Part shown: in pieces, positions 8,745 through 18,034 of the stretch
Position numbering within the stretch: the first letter of the stretch is position 1
Layout of the letters: the number at the start of each line of letters is the position of its first letter
Source: Pyrinomonas methylaliphatogenes
GTDB lineage: Bacteria; Acidobacteriota; Blastocatellia; Pyrinomonadales; Pyrinomonadaceae
Reading direction: 5' to 3'
NCBI RefSeq assembly: GCF_000820845.2
Contig: NZ_CBXV010000004.1
Location: 248,001-312,000, forward strand
DNA length: 64,000 bases
The notes under the pieces: model-generated
What the model was told of the DNA's origin: nothing
The model's input: the letters and a program-made list of their open reading frames with translations, nothing else
Database searches by the model: none
Program-made: the position numbers and the translations under genes

Positions 8745-11219
8745 ATGCAAAGCAGGAGGCGCCGATTCTCAGTTGAAGGCACGCGGAAGGTTGGGGTTCT
8801 TCTCCCGATCGTCGTTTGGATCTGTTCGCTCGCTTTGTTCCCGTTTAGGGAGGGCGAGGCCCAATCGAACATCATCGCGCAGAGCGATTTCGAAGATGGC
8901 ACGTTGCAAGGATGGATCCCACGTGGCAGCGGCGTCGTTTTGACGAACACGACCGAGGCGGCGCATGGTGGGGCGCGCAGTCTCAAGACGACGGGGCGGT
9001 CGGCCACTTGGCACGGGCCGAGTCTGGATTTAACCGGCAAACTCCTGAAGGGAGCAACTTATCAGATCACGGCTGCGGTGCGACTCGTGTCGGGGCAACC
9101 GGCCAGCACTTTGAAGATCACCATGCAACGCTCTCCGGTCGGCGATACGACCAAGTTCGATCAGATCGCTTCGAGCGCGACGGGGGGCGTGACCGATTCC
9201 GCTTGGGTGACGCTGCAAGGGCAGTACAGTTTCGCCACCGATGTCACGGGCTTGTTGCTTTATGTTGAAAGTCCGGACAATGCGACGGTCCAATTTTACT
9301 TGGACGATGTGAGCGTTGTGATGGTCGCGCCGCCTCCGGGTGGACCGCGTGACGACTCGGGAGTCCGCGGCGGGTTCGAGACCGGGACGGCTGAAGGATG
9401 GATGCCGCGCGGGAGCGTCACTTTGACCGTGACCACCGCCGATCAACACAGCGGCAGCTATAGCCTTCTGACTTCTAATCGCACGGCGGCGTGGCAAGGG
9501 CCGCGATTGAATGTGACGAGCAAGATGTACAACGGATCGCGTTATCGCATCTCCGTTTGGGTCAAGCTCGCCCCCGGCTCGCCGCCGACCAACATGCGCG
9601 TAAGCCTCGAACGGACGCTTGCTGGGACGACGACCTTCCATACGGTCGTGCCGAACACGCAGGTGACTGCGGATCAATGGAAGCAACTCTCGGCCACTTA
9701 CGATTACACATTCAACCACGATTCGCTCTATCTCTATGTTGAGTCGGCGAGCGGGACGCCATCGTTTTACATAGACGATTACGATGTCAGTTACGTTCCG
9801 CCGCCGGAGCCGGAACTGAACATCCCGTCGGTTTATCAAACCTTGTCCGATTACTTTCCGGTCGGCGCGGCGATCTGGCAGGGCAACATCACCGGACCGC
9901 ACAGCGTGCTGTTGACAAAACATTTCAATAGCATCACGGCGGAAAACGACATGAAGTGGGACGCGCTCGAGCCGACGGAAGGGAATTTCAATTTCGCTAC
10001 CGCCGATGCGCTTGTCAACTTCGCCATGGCGAACAACATGCTAGTTCGCGGTCACACGTTAGTTTGGCACAACCAGAACCCATCATGGTTGTTCAAGGAT
10101 GCCAATGGCAACGATATGCAACCGACGCCGGAGAACAAGGCCTTGTTGCTTCAGCGTCTGGAAAACCACATTCGCGCCGTCGTCGGCCATTTCCGCGGCA
10201 AAGTCTACGCTTGGGATGTGGTCAACGAGGTGATCGATCCGAGTCAACCGGACGGCTTCAGGCGCAGCAAGTGGTACGAAATTACGGGCCCCGATTATAT
10301 CGAGCGCGCTTTCCGCGTTGCACACGAGGCGGATCCCAATGCCAAACTTTACATCAACGATTACAACACGACGGATCCGGTCAAGCGCGCGTTCCTTTAC
10401 AATCTCGTGCGCGATCTGAAGCAGCGCGGCGTACCGATCGATGGCGTCGGCCATCAGATGCATAGCAACATCGCTTGGCCATCGACCGCCGATGTCATCG
10501 CGACGATCAACCTGTTCGCCGGATTGGGGTTGGACAACCAGATCACCGAGCTCGATGTCAGCGTCTATACGGACTCGACGACCAGCTATGCGAGTCCGCC
10601 GCAGGATGTTCTGATCAAGCAAGGTTATCAATATCGCGATCTGTTTCGCGCCTTCCGTTATCTCAAGGATGAGATCAGTTCGGTCACGCTGTGGGGCTTG
10701 GCCGACGATCATACGTGGTTGAGCACGCCGACGCGGCTCAATTGGCCGCTTCTGTTCAACGAGCAGTTGAAGGCGAAACCGGCCTATTGGGGAGTAGTCG
10801 ATCCGTCGCAACTTCCCGGTAGCGGTTCGATGGCTTCGACCACCGGCGCATACTTCATCGGGCCGGGGGGAAGGCGTGCGATGGCTGCTTTCTCTTTGAG
10901 CAACAACGGACCGGCGGGGACGTTCGCCTTCAACTACCGCGACGATCTTTCCGTGGTTCAGTTCAAGAGCACGGATGTGATCAGTTACGCCATCTCGCCT
11001 TATGCGCAGGGGGCGATCTCCGGTTACCGCGTGACCTTCACCGTCGTCGGGGCGCTCAACAAACAACCGGGTTACATCTTGGTTGGATCGGCGATCGATG
11101 CGGGGCCGGTCGGCTCGCGGCGCGATGCGCTTTCGCTCGCGATCTATACGCCGACCGGCGATTTGATCTTCTCGAGCGGCGGCCCGATCGAAGGCGGCGA
11201 CATCGCGATCAATCCGTGA
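8745..11219 (+). CDS. Secreted GH10 xylanase with two N-terminal CBM22-like modules
   Basis: An 824-residue modular xylanase. The ATG at 8745 is chosen over an upstream in-frame TTG because GGAAGGAGG sits six bases before it. A long signal peptide (basic RRRR start, core VGVLLPIVVWICSLALF) is followed by two homologous CBM22/CBM4_9-type domains at about residues 45-190 and 205-345; both contain the pattern FE-G-GW-PRGS and end in LYVES...YIDD. The GH10 domain spans about 350-690, with acid/base Glu495 (WDVVNEV) and nucleophile Glu602 (ITELDVSV). The last 120 or so residues form a beta-rich domain I do not recognise. CBM22 modules bind xylan and stabilise thermophilic xylanases. The protein is probably extracellular or surface-held; the unknown tail could be an attachment domain. 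Confidence 0.93.
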   Translation: MQSRRRRFSVEGTRKVGVLLPIVVWICSLALFPFREGEAQSNIIAQSDFEDGTLQGWIPRGSGVVLTNTTEAAHGGARSLKTTGRSATWHGPSLDLTGKLLKGATYQITAAVRLVSGQPASTLKITMQRSPVGDTTKFDQIASSATGGVTDSAWVTLQGQYSFATDVTGLLLYVESPDNATVQFYLDDVSVVMVAPPPGGPRDDSGVRGGFETGTAEGWMPRGSVTLTVTTADQHSGSYSLLTSNRTAAWQGPRLNVTSKMYNGSRYRISVWVKLAPGSPPTNMRVSLERTLAGTTTFHTVVPNTQVTADQWKQLSATYDYTFNHDSLYLYVESASGTPSFYIDDYDVSYVPPPEPELNIPSVYQTLSDYFPVGAAIWQGNITGPHSVLLTKHFNSITAENDMKWDALEPTEGNFNFATADALVNFAMANNMLVRGHTLVWHNQNPSWLFKDANGNDMQPTPENKALLLQRLENHIRAVVGHFRGKVYAWDVVNEVIDPSQPDGFRRSKWYEITGPDYIERAFRVAHEADPNAKLYINDYNTTDPVKRAFLYNLVRDLKQRGVPIDGVGHQMHSNIAWPSTADVIATINLFAGLGLDNQITELDVSVYTDSTTSYASPPQDVLIKQGYQYRDLFRAFRYLKDEISSVTLWGLADDHTWLSTPTRLNWPLLFNEQLKAKPAYWGVVDPSQLPGSGSMASTTGAYFIGPGGRRAMAAFSLSNNGPAGTFAFNYRDDLSVVQFKSTDVISYAISPYAQGAISGYRVTFTVVGALNKQPGYILVGSAIDAGPVGSRRDALSLAIYTPTGDLIFSSGGPIEGGDIAINP

Positions 11220-11228
11220 GCTTAGTCA

Positions 11229-11263
11229 GCGAAGCGAGCCCTGTTCGATCCGGCTCGCTTCGC
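11229..11263 (+). terminator. Perfect 12-bp hairpin after the CBM22-GH10 gene
   Basis: GCGAAGCGAGCC at 11229-11240 pairs exactly with GGCTCGCTTCGC at 11252-11263 across an 11-base loop, ten bases after the stop codon. No U-tract follows, so it may act as an attenuating or stabilising structure or as a factor-dependent end. Confidence 0.5.
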
Positions 11264-11370
11264 GGAATCATTCGCCATTTGCGTCTTCAGGATAAAACGC
11301 GGGATCGCCCTCAGAGGGCCAAAAGGAAACTTTTTCGAGTTTGAGAGCAGATGGATTGAGGAGGTTTGAG

Positions 11371-11889
11371 ATGAGACGAGCGATCCTCTATTTCTTACTC
11401 GCAGGTTATCTCTTCTTCGGTCAACAGCGGGTTCGCGCCGACGCCGTCACCTACGGCATCACGCCTGTAAGCGGCGGGTATCTCTATTCGTTCACTTTGA
11501 TCAACACGGGAAGCACCGGCGGCGATCTCTACGATCTGCTGCTACGCATTCCGACGCCGATCAGCAACATAGATGTTTCGACGATCGGCGCGCCGCCCTT
11601 TTGGGGCGATGCTTCGGGAGGGTTCCTCTCCTACGGTCCGATAGATCTAGCGACCTCTTTCATCGACTGGTCCGCTGAAATCGGCGCGGAGTTGCCCGTG
11701 GGAAGTTCGCTCGATGGCTTTTCGTTCCGCTCTTCGGCTCTGATCCAAGGGCCGATTCAATTCTCCTTAAACGGCGAGGAGTCTTTCGCTGATGCGACGG
11801 CGGTGCCCGAACCGGCGGGCGCGTTATTGCTGGCGATGGGAGCGATCGGCGCGATTGCCCTCAGGCGCAAGCGGCAAGATGCGGCATGA
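11371..11889 (+). CDS. PEP-CTERM sorting-domain exported protein
   Basis: A 172-residue exported protein. The ATG at 11371 follows GAGGAGGTTTGAG; an in-frame TTG 30 bases upstream lacks such a site. The N-terminus is a signal peptide (RRAILYFLLAGYLFFG, then ADAVTYG). The body is beta-rich with no recognised fold. The C-terminus has all three parts of a PEP-CTERM signal: a VPEPAG motif, a hydrophobic helix (ALLLAMGAIGAIAL) and a basic tail (RRKRQ). Such tails are recognised by exosortase, and the substrates are usually tied to exopolysaccharide-producing lifestyles. No exosortase is visible in this window, so it must be encoded elsewhere if the signal works. It sits between xylanase and glucuronidase genes, which suggests a surface role during plant-polymer growth. 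Confidence 0.85.
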   Translation: MRRAILYFLLAGYLFFGQQRVRADAVTYGITPVSGGYLYSFTLINTGSTGGDLYDLLLRIPTPISNIDVSTIGAPPFWGDASGGFLSYGPIDLATSFIDWSAEIGAELPVGSSLDGFSFRSSALIQGPIQFSLNGEESFADATAVPEPAGALLLAMGAIGAIALRRKRQDAA

Positions 11890-12038
11890 GGTCGAAAGCC
11901 GCTTGGAGCGCGCAGGGATGGGGACGAATTTCGCGGCGGGGCGGGAGCTCACACGGGCTTTTGCCTCGCTGCGTTTTAGCCGCTCGAAAGAAAATGGCGC
12001 TTTCAGGCCCACCTTCACGCGCTGCCGCTCGTCGGGGC

Positions 12039-12066
12039 TGGACAAGATCCCTTCCTTCGCTATGAT
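12039..12066 (+). promoter_or_regulatory. Candidate sigma70-type promoter for the GH2 gene
   Basis: TGGACA at 12039, 16 bases, then TATGAT at 12061. Transcription from here would give a leader of about 65 bases before the ATG at 12138. The rest of 11890-12137 shows no gene. Confidence 0.5.
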
Positions 12067-12137
12067 TCAATAGGTTTCAGTTCAATCCACATCGCTCGGC
12101 GTTCGGTGGGCACCGGGCGGAACCGTTCAAAGAAAAA

Positions 12138-13931
12138 ATGAGGAAAGGACTCTTGATACTGCTCGCCCTTCTGTTCATCGCGGCTCAGGCCAAAGCCCAG
12201 AGCGATCCGTTGATCGTTAACGTTGAAGGTCGCCGGACCATCAGCCTCGACGGGCGTTGGAAGGCGATCGTTGATCCTTACGGTATCGGCGAAGAGCAGA
12301 AGTATTTTCGCGACGCGCATCAACGCACGGCGAGCGATCTGATCGAATACAACTTCGACACTGCCGATTGGCTCGACGTGCCCGGGGATTGGAATTCGCA
12401 GCGCGAGCGGCTCTTCCTTTACGAAGGGGCTGTTTGGTACAGAAGGTTGTTCGACTACCAGCGCTCGGCTGGAAAGAGGCTCTTCGTCTACTTCGGCGCT
12501 GCTAATTACATCGCTGATGTCTACCTGAATGGAGAGAGGATCGGGCGGCACGAGGGGGGATTCACGCCCTTCAACTTCGAGATCACCGATCGCGTGCGCG
12601 ATGGAAGCAACTCGCTGATTGTGAGGGTGGACAATCGCCGCCTGCGCGAAGGCGTGCCCACGCTCGTCACCGATTGGTGGAACTACGGAGGTTTGACGCG
12701 CTCCGTCGCGCTCGTCGAGGTTCCGGAGACCTTCATCCAAGACTATTTCATCCAACTGCAGAAGGGGACGCGCGATCGAATCGCCGGGTGGGTGAAGTTG
12801 AATGGGAAACGGCTGGTCCAGAGGGTCACCATCAGGATTCCAGAGTTGAACCTTTCGCAAGCGGTCAACACGGATGCGAACGGATATGCGGCGTTCAGTT
12901 TCCAAGCGAAGTTGGATCTATGGACGCCGGAGAATCCGAAACTCTACGACGTCCAGCTCGTCGCGGAGACGGATAGCGTCACGGATCAAATAGGTTTCCG
13001 TTCCATCGAGGTTCGCGGGACCGACATTCTGCTCAACGGGCGACCGGTCTTCCTGCGCGGCATCTGCCTTCATGAGGAGGCGCCGTTTCGCAGCGGACGC
13101 GCCTTCAGCCGCGAGGAGGCGCGAACGCTGCTCGGTTGGGCCAAAGAGTTGGGGTGCAATTTCGTCCGCCTGGCCCATTATCCGCACAATGAGCAGATGG
13201 TCAGGGAGGCGGACCGGATGGGGCTTCTCGTCTGGGCCGAGGTGCCGGTCTACTGGGGCATTCAGTGGGAGAGTCGGGAGACGCTCGCCAACGCTTTGAA
13301 TCAGTTGACGGAAGAGATCACGCGCGACAAGAACCGCGCCGCCATCGCGATCTGGTCCGTCGCCAATGAAACGCCGCAGAGCGAAGCGCGCTTGCGGTTT
13401 CTCAGAAGCTTAATCGAACGCGCCAGAGAACTTGATCCGACGCGACTCGTCAGCGCGGCGATGTTGCCTCGCCGCCCCGCCGAAGACATCTACGTGATCG
13501 ATGATCCGCTGGGCCAGTACGTGGATGTGCTCGGTTGCAACGAATACGTCGGATGGTACGACGGTTTGCCGGAGAAGGCCGATCGCGTCCAATGGCAGAT
13601 CGCTTATCAAAAACCGCTGATCATCAGCGAATTCGGCGCGGGGGCCGTCTATGGGCTGCACGGCGACCGCTTGACGCGGTGGACCGAAGAGTATCAGGAA
13701 GAGGTCTATCGCCATCAGATAGGGATGTTGCGCCGGATACCCCTTTTGCGCGGCGTCTCCCCCTGGATCTTGATGGACTTCCGTTCGCCGCGCCGGCCAT
13801 TGGTCGGCATTCAAGATTTCTATAATCGCAAAGGAGTGATCTCCAATCGCGGCGAGAAGAAAAGGGCCTTCTACGTCCTGCGGGAGTTCTATCGCGAATT
13901 GCAAGAGCGATCGGGCGCGAACGTCCGGTGA
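12138..13931 (+). CDS. Secreted GH2 beta-glucuronidase-like enzyme
   Basis: A 597-residue glycoside hydrolase family 2 protein with a signal peptide (KGLLILLALLFIAAQAKAQ). The sugar-binding domain (YEGAVWYRR, FGAANYIADVYLNG, HEGGFTPF), an Ig-like domain and a TIM-barrel domain (ICLHEEAPF, RLAHYPHNEQM) follow in the usual order. The acid/base is in SVANET (Glu411) and the nucleophile in IISEFGAGA (Glu498). The pattern TDWWNYGG and the overall length of about 600 match bacterial beta-glucuronidases better than the longer beta-galactosidases. It would remove glucuronyl or related groups in the periplasm, fitting the uronate isomerase and xylanases of the locus. The ribosome site before the ATG is weak. 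A beta-galactosidase or mannosidase activity cannot be excluded. Confidence 0.88.
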   Translation: MRKGLLILLALLFIAAQAKAQSDPLIVNVEGRRTISLDGRWKAIVDPYGIGEEQKYFRDAHQRTASDLIEYNFDTADWLDVPGDWNSQRERLFLYEGAVWYRRLFDYQRSAGKRLFVYFGAANYIADVYLNGERIGRHEGGFTPFNFEITDRVRDGSNSLIVRVDNRRLREGVPTLVTDWWNYGGLTRSVALVEVPETFIQDYFIQLQKGTRDRIAGWVKLNGKRLVQRVTIRIPELNLSQAVNTDANGYAAFSFQAKLDLWTPENPKLYDVQLVAETDSVTDQIGFRSIEVRGTDILLNGRPVFLRGICLHEEAPFRSGRAFSREEARTLLGWAKELGCNFVRLAHYPHNEQMVREADRMGLLVWAEVPVYWGIQWESRETLANALNQLTEEITRDKNRAAIAIWSVANETPQSEARLRFLRSLIERARELDPTRLVSAAMLPRRPAEDIYVIDDPLGQYVDVLGCNEYVGWYDGLPEKADRVQWQIAYQKPLIISEFGAGAVYGLHGDRLTRWTEEYQEEVYRHQIGMLRRIPLLRGVSPWILMDFRSPRRPLVGIQDFYNRKGVISNRGEKKRAFYVLREFYRELQERSGANVR

Positions 13932-13955
13932 GCGCAGTTTGGAAGGAGGCGGGCG

Positions 13956-14969
13956 ATGAGAGACAAGGTGCGTTGGGGCGTGCTGAGCACGGCGCGCATC
14001 GCCGTCAACAAAGTCATCCCAGCGATGCAGCGAGGCGAGTGGACCAGCGTCATCGCGATCGCTTCACGCGATGTCGAGAAGGCGCGGCGCGTTGCGCGAT
14101 CGCTCGGGATCGCGCGCGCCTACGGCTCATACGAGGAGTTGCTAGAGGATAAAGAGATCGAAGCCATCTACAACCCTTTGCCGAACCATCTTCATGTTTC
14201 GTGGACGATCGAGGCGGCGAAGCGAGGCAAACATGTGCTGTGCGAAAAACCGATCGCCCTCAACCTGGAGCAGGCGCGACGGCTCCTCGAGGTGCGCGAT
14301 CAAACGGGCGTCCTGATACAGGAAGCGTTCATGGTTCGCACGCATCCGCAGTGGTTGGCGGTCGTCGAACTGGTCAAATCTGGTCGCATTGGAGATCTAC
14401 GCGCCATCACTGGATTCTTCAGTTACTTCAATCGCGACGCCGAAGACATCCGCAATCGGTTGGAGTTTGGCGGCGGCGCGCTCATGGATATCGGCTGTTA
14501 TCCGATCACGCTCTCGCGTTTCGTCTTCGGTGAAGAGCCTCGCCGCGTGCTGGGCTTGATCGAACGCGACCCGGATTTCGGGACGGATCGGTTGACTTCG
14601 GCGATGCTCGATTTCCCTTCAGGGCAATCGAGCTTCACGTGCAGCACGCAGCTTGTGCCTTACCAGCGCATGCAGTTTTTCGGGACGCGCGGGCGCATTG
14701 AAGTTTTAATCCCTTTCAATGCGCCGCCCGATCAGCCGACGCGCATCATCATAGATGAAGGGAAAGACTTGTGGGGCACAGGCGCGGAGGTGCGCGAATT
14801 CCCCATCTGCGATCAATACGCGATTCAAGGCGATCTATTTTCGCGCGCCATCCGCGAAGGGCGACCGCAGCCGATCCCTTTGGAAGATGCGGTGAGGAAC
14901 ATGGCGGTGATCGATGCGATCTTCCGCTCCGCCGAAACTGAGAGGTGGGAGGTGCCGGAACGTCTGTGA
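13956..14969 (+). CDS. Gfo/Idh/MocA-family NAD(P)-dependent sugar dehydrogenase
   Basis: A 337-residue oxidoreductase starting after a GGAGGCGG ribosome site, 24 bases downstream of the GH2 gene. The N-terminal Rossmann domain begins WGVLSTARIA, and the family's signature CEKPIALN supplies the conserved catalytic-region lysine. The C-terminal alpha/beta domain includes GGGALMDIGCYP. The overall pattern is nearest to the dimeric dihydrodiol dehydrogenase / D-xylose 1-dehydrogenase (NADP) branch, so oxidation of xylose or a related pyranose is likely. The position at the end of the xylan operon supports that; the substrate is inferred. Confidence 0.9.
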   Translation: MRDKVRWGVLSTARIAVNKVIPAMQRGEWTSVIAIASRDVEKARRVARSLGIARAYGSYEELLEDKEIEAIYNPLPNHLHVSWTIEAAKRGKHVLCEKPIALNLEQARRLLEVRDQTGVLIQEAFMVRTHPQWLAVVELVKSGRIGDLRAITGFFSYFNRDAEDIRNRLEFGGGALMDIGCYPITLSRFVFGEEPRRVLGLIERDPDFGTDRLTSAMLDFPSGQSSFTCSTQLVPYQRMQFFGTRGRIEVLIPFNAPPDQPTRIIIDEGKDLWGTGAEVREFPICDQYAIQGDLFSRAIREGRPQPIPLEDAVRNMAVIDAIFRSAETERWEVPERL

Positions 14970-15137
14970 GCCTCGTTCGAGGCGCACCAGAGGGGTTGGA
15001 TCGAGCTTGCGCCTTTCGAGTCGGAGCGTATTATCCCGCGTGGCGCGTTCAGCGTGTGGGGCGTGAGGGTCGGAGGGCGATCCCCCGCGGCGGAGACGGT
15101 TTCTTCTTTGGCGGTCGATCCGATTAGAATCTTTCTC

Positions 15138-18026
15138 GTGCAGAGCGTCGAAGAGAGGATAGATTCGCTGACGAGCGACTTGCCCGATCCGGAAGGAGCG
15201 CGCCGATTCTATGAGCGCGCGGTAGCGGAACATGGGCAGACTGCGGGGCTTTTCAAACGCGATGCCGGACTGCTGGCCGATGCTTTGGCGCTAGCGGCTT
15301 GGAGCCCTTTTCTCGCTGCGACGCTGTTGCAGCATCCTGATTATCTGGTGTGGCTCGGGCGCGAACGCGCGAGCGCGCGCGTCAAGACCGCGGAAGAGAT
15401 AAGCGAGGGGCTGGCGCGCTTCGCTTTCACGAACTCGCAACTGGATAGGCAGATTTTGCTTGCGCGTTTTCGCCGGCGCGAGCTTCTGCGCATCTACCTC
15501 CATGACATACGGCGCACGAGTACGATCGTCGAGATCACGGAGGAGCTTTCCAACCTTGCCGATTCGATCTTGCAATATGCGCTCGATCTGGCGCGTCAGG
15601 AGATGGACAATCTCTATGGCGTGCCCTTATGTGCGGACGCGCGCGGCAGGAAGGGGATCGCGAGTTTCGTGATCATCGCGATGGGCAAGTTGGGGTCGCG
15701 CGAGCTCAACTATGCTTCCGATATAGATTTGATGTTCCTCTATTCGGATGACGGCGAAACTTCCGGAACAGGAGCGCGCGGCGCGGCGACGAATCGAGAA
15801 TACTTCAATCGTTTGGCCGAACGGATTGTGCAGCTTGTCGGGCGTCCGGTGGGTGAGGGAGCCGCGTACCGCGTCGATCTGCGTTTGCGGCCATATGGGC
15901 GCGATGGCGCGCTGAGCTGCTCATTGGCGGAAGCGATCAGATATTACCGTGAGAAAGCGCATCCGTGGGAGTTACAGGCTTTGATCCGCGCGCGCGCTGC
16001 GGCGGGCGATGCGTCATTGTATGCGCGGTTCGCCGAGGAGGTGCGCGCAAGCATCTATCGCTCGGATGAGACCGTTGAGCGCGCGCTCGAGCATGTGCGC
16101 ACAGCGAAGCAGAAGATAGATCGCCATCATGCGAAAGAAGGGCGCGGTTATAACGTCAAGTTGGGGCGTGGAGGGATACGCGAGATCGAGTTCATCGCGC
16201 AAGCGCTTCAGCTCGCCTACGGCGGAGGCGATATCTGGCTACAAGCTCCGCACACGCTCATCGGTCTGGGACGTTTGGCGGATCGCGGGCTCATCACCGA
16301 ACGCGAGCGCAGCGCCCTTTCGGCGGCATATGTCTTTCTGCGCATGCTTGAGCACCGTTTGCAGATGGAGCATGGTTTGCAGACGCACACCGTTCCTGAG
16401 GATGAGGGCCGTAGAGAATTGGTCGCCCGGCGCATGCATTTTGTCGGTCCGCGGGCGTTAGCGGAATTCGACGCCGCGCTTGCCGAGCACACGGCCAATG
16501 TTCATGCCGCCTTCGCGCGGATCTTCAACCTTCGCGAGGTTGATGCTGATCGCCTCGCGCCGCGCGGGGGTGATCTCGGCGCAGCCGGAGAACCGATCGG
16601 CCCCTCAGGCCCGGAAGCGAGATCCATCATCTCTTCAGCCTCGGCGTTTGCATCACGTTTCACGCGGCGGATTGGTCAAAAGGAGATCGTCGAATCGCTG
16701 CGCGAAGCGATCGCGCTCTCTCCCAATTCGCGGCGCGCGCTTTCAAACCTCGAACGCATCGCCGCCTCGCTCGCCAAATTTGAGGGAGAAGTCTGGCTCG
16801 ACGAAAGATCGCTCGGTGAGCTAGTCCGTTTATGCGGCGTATCTGATCCGTTCAGCGAGATGATCGCCAGTAACCCATCGCTCATCGAAGCGCTCTCGGT
16901 CCCTCGCGAAAGGGTGCTCAGCCGCGAGCATCGCGCGTTGTTACATGAGGCGGTTTGTCGGGAAGGGAGCTTTGGCGGCGAGCTTGCCGCATTGCGGCGA
17001 ACGTGGGCGCGTTTGATCGTTGAGATCGCATCGCGCGATGTGGCCGGTGAGCTATCGCTCGCCGAAGCGAACCGTTTGCAGACCTCTTTGGCTGAAGCGA
17101 GCCTCGATCTCGGCTGTTCAATCGCGCGCCGCGAGGCGACGCGCCGATATGGCGATCTCGATCGCTGGCCGCGCCTTGTCGTCTTCGGCCTCGGGAGATT
17201 GGGTAGCGGCGGAGTCGATTACGGATCGGATCTGGATATCGTGCTCGTTTACGATGGCGCCGACTCGTTCGCCAGCGCGCTGACGCCAGAAGAGGCGCAT
17301 GGCCATTTGGCCGAGATACTTGTCGCCGCCATCTCGAGCATGACGCGGGATGGTTACCTCTATCGCGTCGATATGCGCCTGCGGCCTGATGGCAAGAACG
17401 GTCCGCTCGCGGTGAACGAACGGGCGTTCATCGACTATCTACGAGAGCGGGCATCGGTTTGGGAGTGGCTCGCGTATGTCAAATTGCGGGCCGTCGCCGC
17501 CGACCTCGAATTCGGTCGGGCGCTCGAGGAGAGGGCGCGGCGGGCGATCTATGAAGCGGCCAGAAAGCTCGACGATCAGCGCTTGCGCCAGCAAGCCCGC
17601 CACATACGCGAAAGGCTGGAGCGAGAGCGAACCGAACGATCGTCGCGTTCGCTCGACATAAAATTCGGTCGCGGCGGCATGCTCGACGTCTATTTCGCCG
17701 TGCGCTACCTGCAATTACGGGATGGGGTGCTTGATGAAGGCGATGAGCGTTCGACGCTGCATACGATCGAGCGGCTGCGAGCGGCGGGTTCGTTGGATGA
17801 AAGCGATTACCTCGCCTTGCGGGAGGGGTACAGCCTGCTTCGCCGACTGGACCACTATTTGCGGTTGATCGCCGGGCGTTCGACGCGCTTGCCGGTGGCC
17901 GGTCATCCGACGCTCGATGATCTCGCCCGTTGCTTACGATTCAGCTCGCCCGAAGAGCTATTGGCCGCGCTCGCCGAAAGCATGGCGCAGATTCGCGCCG
18001 CTTACGAGCGCATCATCGCGCCATGA
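15138..18026 (+). CDS. glnE: Bifunctional glutamine synthetase adenylyltransferase/adenylyl-removing enzyme
   Basis: GlnE controls nitrogen assimilation by adding AMP to, or removing it from, a tyrosine of glutamine synthetase. The protein is about 962 residues from the GTG at 15138 (an upstream GTG at 15054 would add 28 non-conserved-looking residues; neither has a strong ribosome site). Both nucleotidyltransferase modules are present: an N-terminal adenylyl-removase domain with GKLGSRELNYASDIDLMFLY and a C-terminal adenylyltransferase domain with GLGRLGSGGVDYGSDLDIVL, each followed by an RVD-RLRP motif (RVDLRLRPYG, RVDMRLRPDG) and a GRGG-D/E block. The length is close to the usual 950. It stands alone; a convergent thioredoxin-fold gene ends eight bases beyond the stop. 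Confidence 0.95.
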   Translation: MQSVEERIDSLTSDLPDPEGARRFYERAVAEHGQTAGLFKRDAGLLADALALAAWSPFLAATLLQHPDYLVWLGRERASARVKTAEEISEGLARFAFTNSQLDRQILLARFRRRELLRIYLHDIRRTSTIVEITEELSNLADSILQYALDLARQEMDNLYGVPLCADARGRKGIASFVIIAMGKLGSRELNYASDIDLMFLYSDDGETSGTGARGAATNREYFNRLAERIVQLVGRPVGEGAAYRVDLRLRPYGRDGALSCSLAEAIRYYREKAHPWELQALIRARAAAGDASLYARFAEEVRASIYRSDETVERALEHVRTAKQKIDRHHAKEGRGYNVKLGRGGIREIEFIAQALQLAYGGGDIWLQAPHTLIGLGRLADRGLITERERSALSAAYVFLRMLEHRLQMEHGLQTHTVPEDEGRRELVARRMHFVGPRALAEFDAALAEHTANVHAAFARIFNLREVDADRLAPRGGDLGAAGEPIGPSGPEARSIISSASAFASRFTRRIGQKEIVESLREAIALSPNSRRALSNLERIAASLAKFEGEVWLDERSLGELVRLCGVSDPFSEMIASNPSLIEALSVPRERVLSREHRALLHEAVCREGSFGGELAALRRTWARLIVEIASRDVAGELSLAEANRLQTSLAEASLDLGCSIARREATRRYGDLDRWPRLVVFGLGRLGSGGVDYGSDLDIVLVYDGADSFASALTPEEAHGHLAEILVAAISSMTRDGYLYRVDMRLRPDGKNGPLAVNERAFIDYLRERASVWEWLAYVKLRAVAADLEFGRALEERARRAIYEAARKLDDQRLRQQARHIRERLERERTERSSRSLDIKFGRGGMLDVYFAVRYLQLRDGVLDEGDERSTLHTIERLRAAGSLDESDYLALREGYSLLRRLDHYLRLIAGRSTRLPVAGHPTLDDLARCLRFSSPEELLAALAESMAQIRAAYERIIAP

Positions 18027-18034
18027 GATGGCGC

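Noticed and set aside
7161-11066. Several long antisense frames (7161-8357, 8036-9040, 9030-9923, 10083-11066)
   Set aside because: They lie opposite clear GH3 and GH10 genes, have Arg/Ala-rich shadow composition and no ribosome sites; strong codon bias at third positions explains them.
15054-15137. Earlier GTG start for glnE
   Set aside because: The added residues look unlike the family start and no better ribosome site is present; kept only as an alternative.
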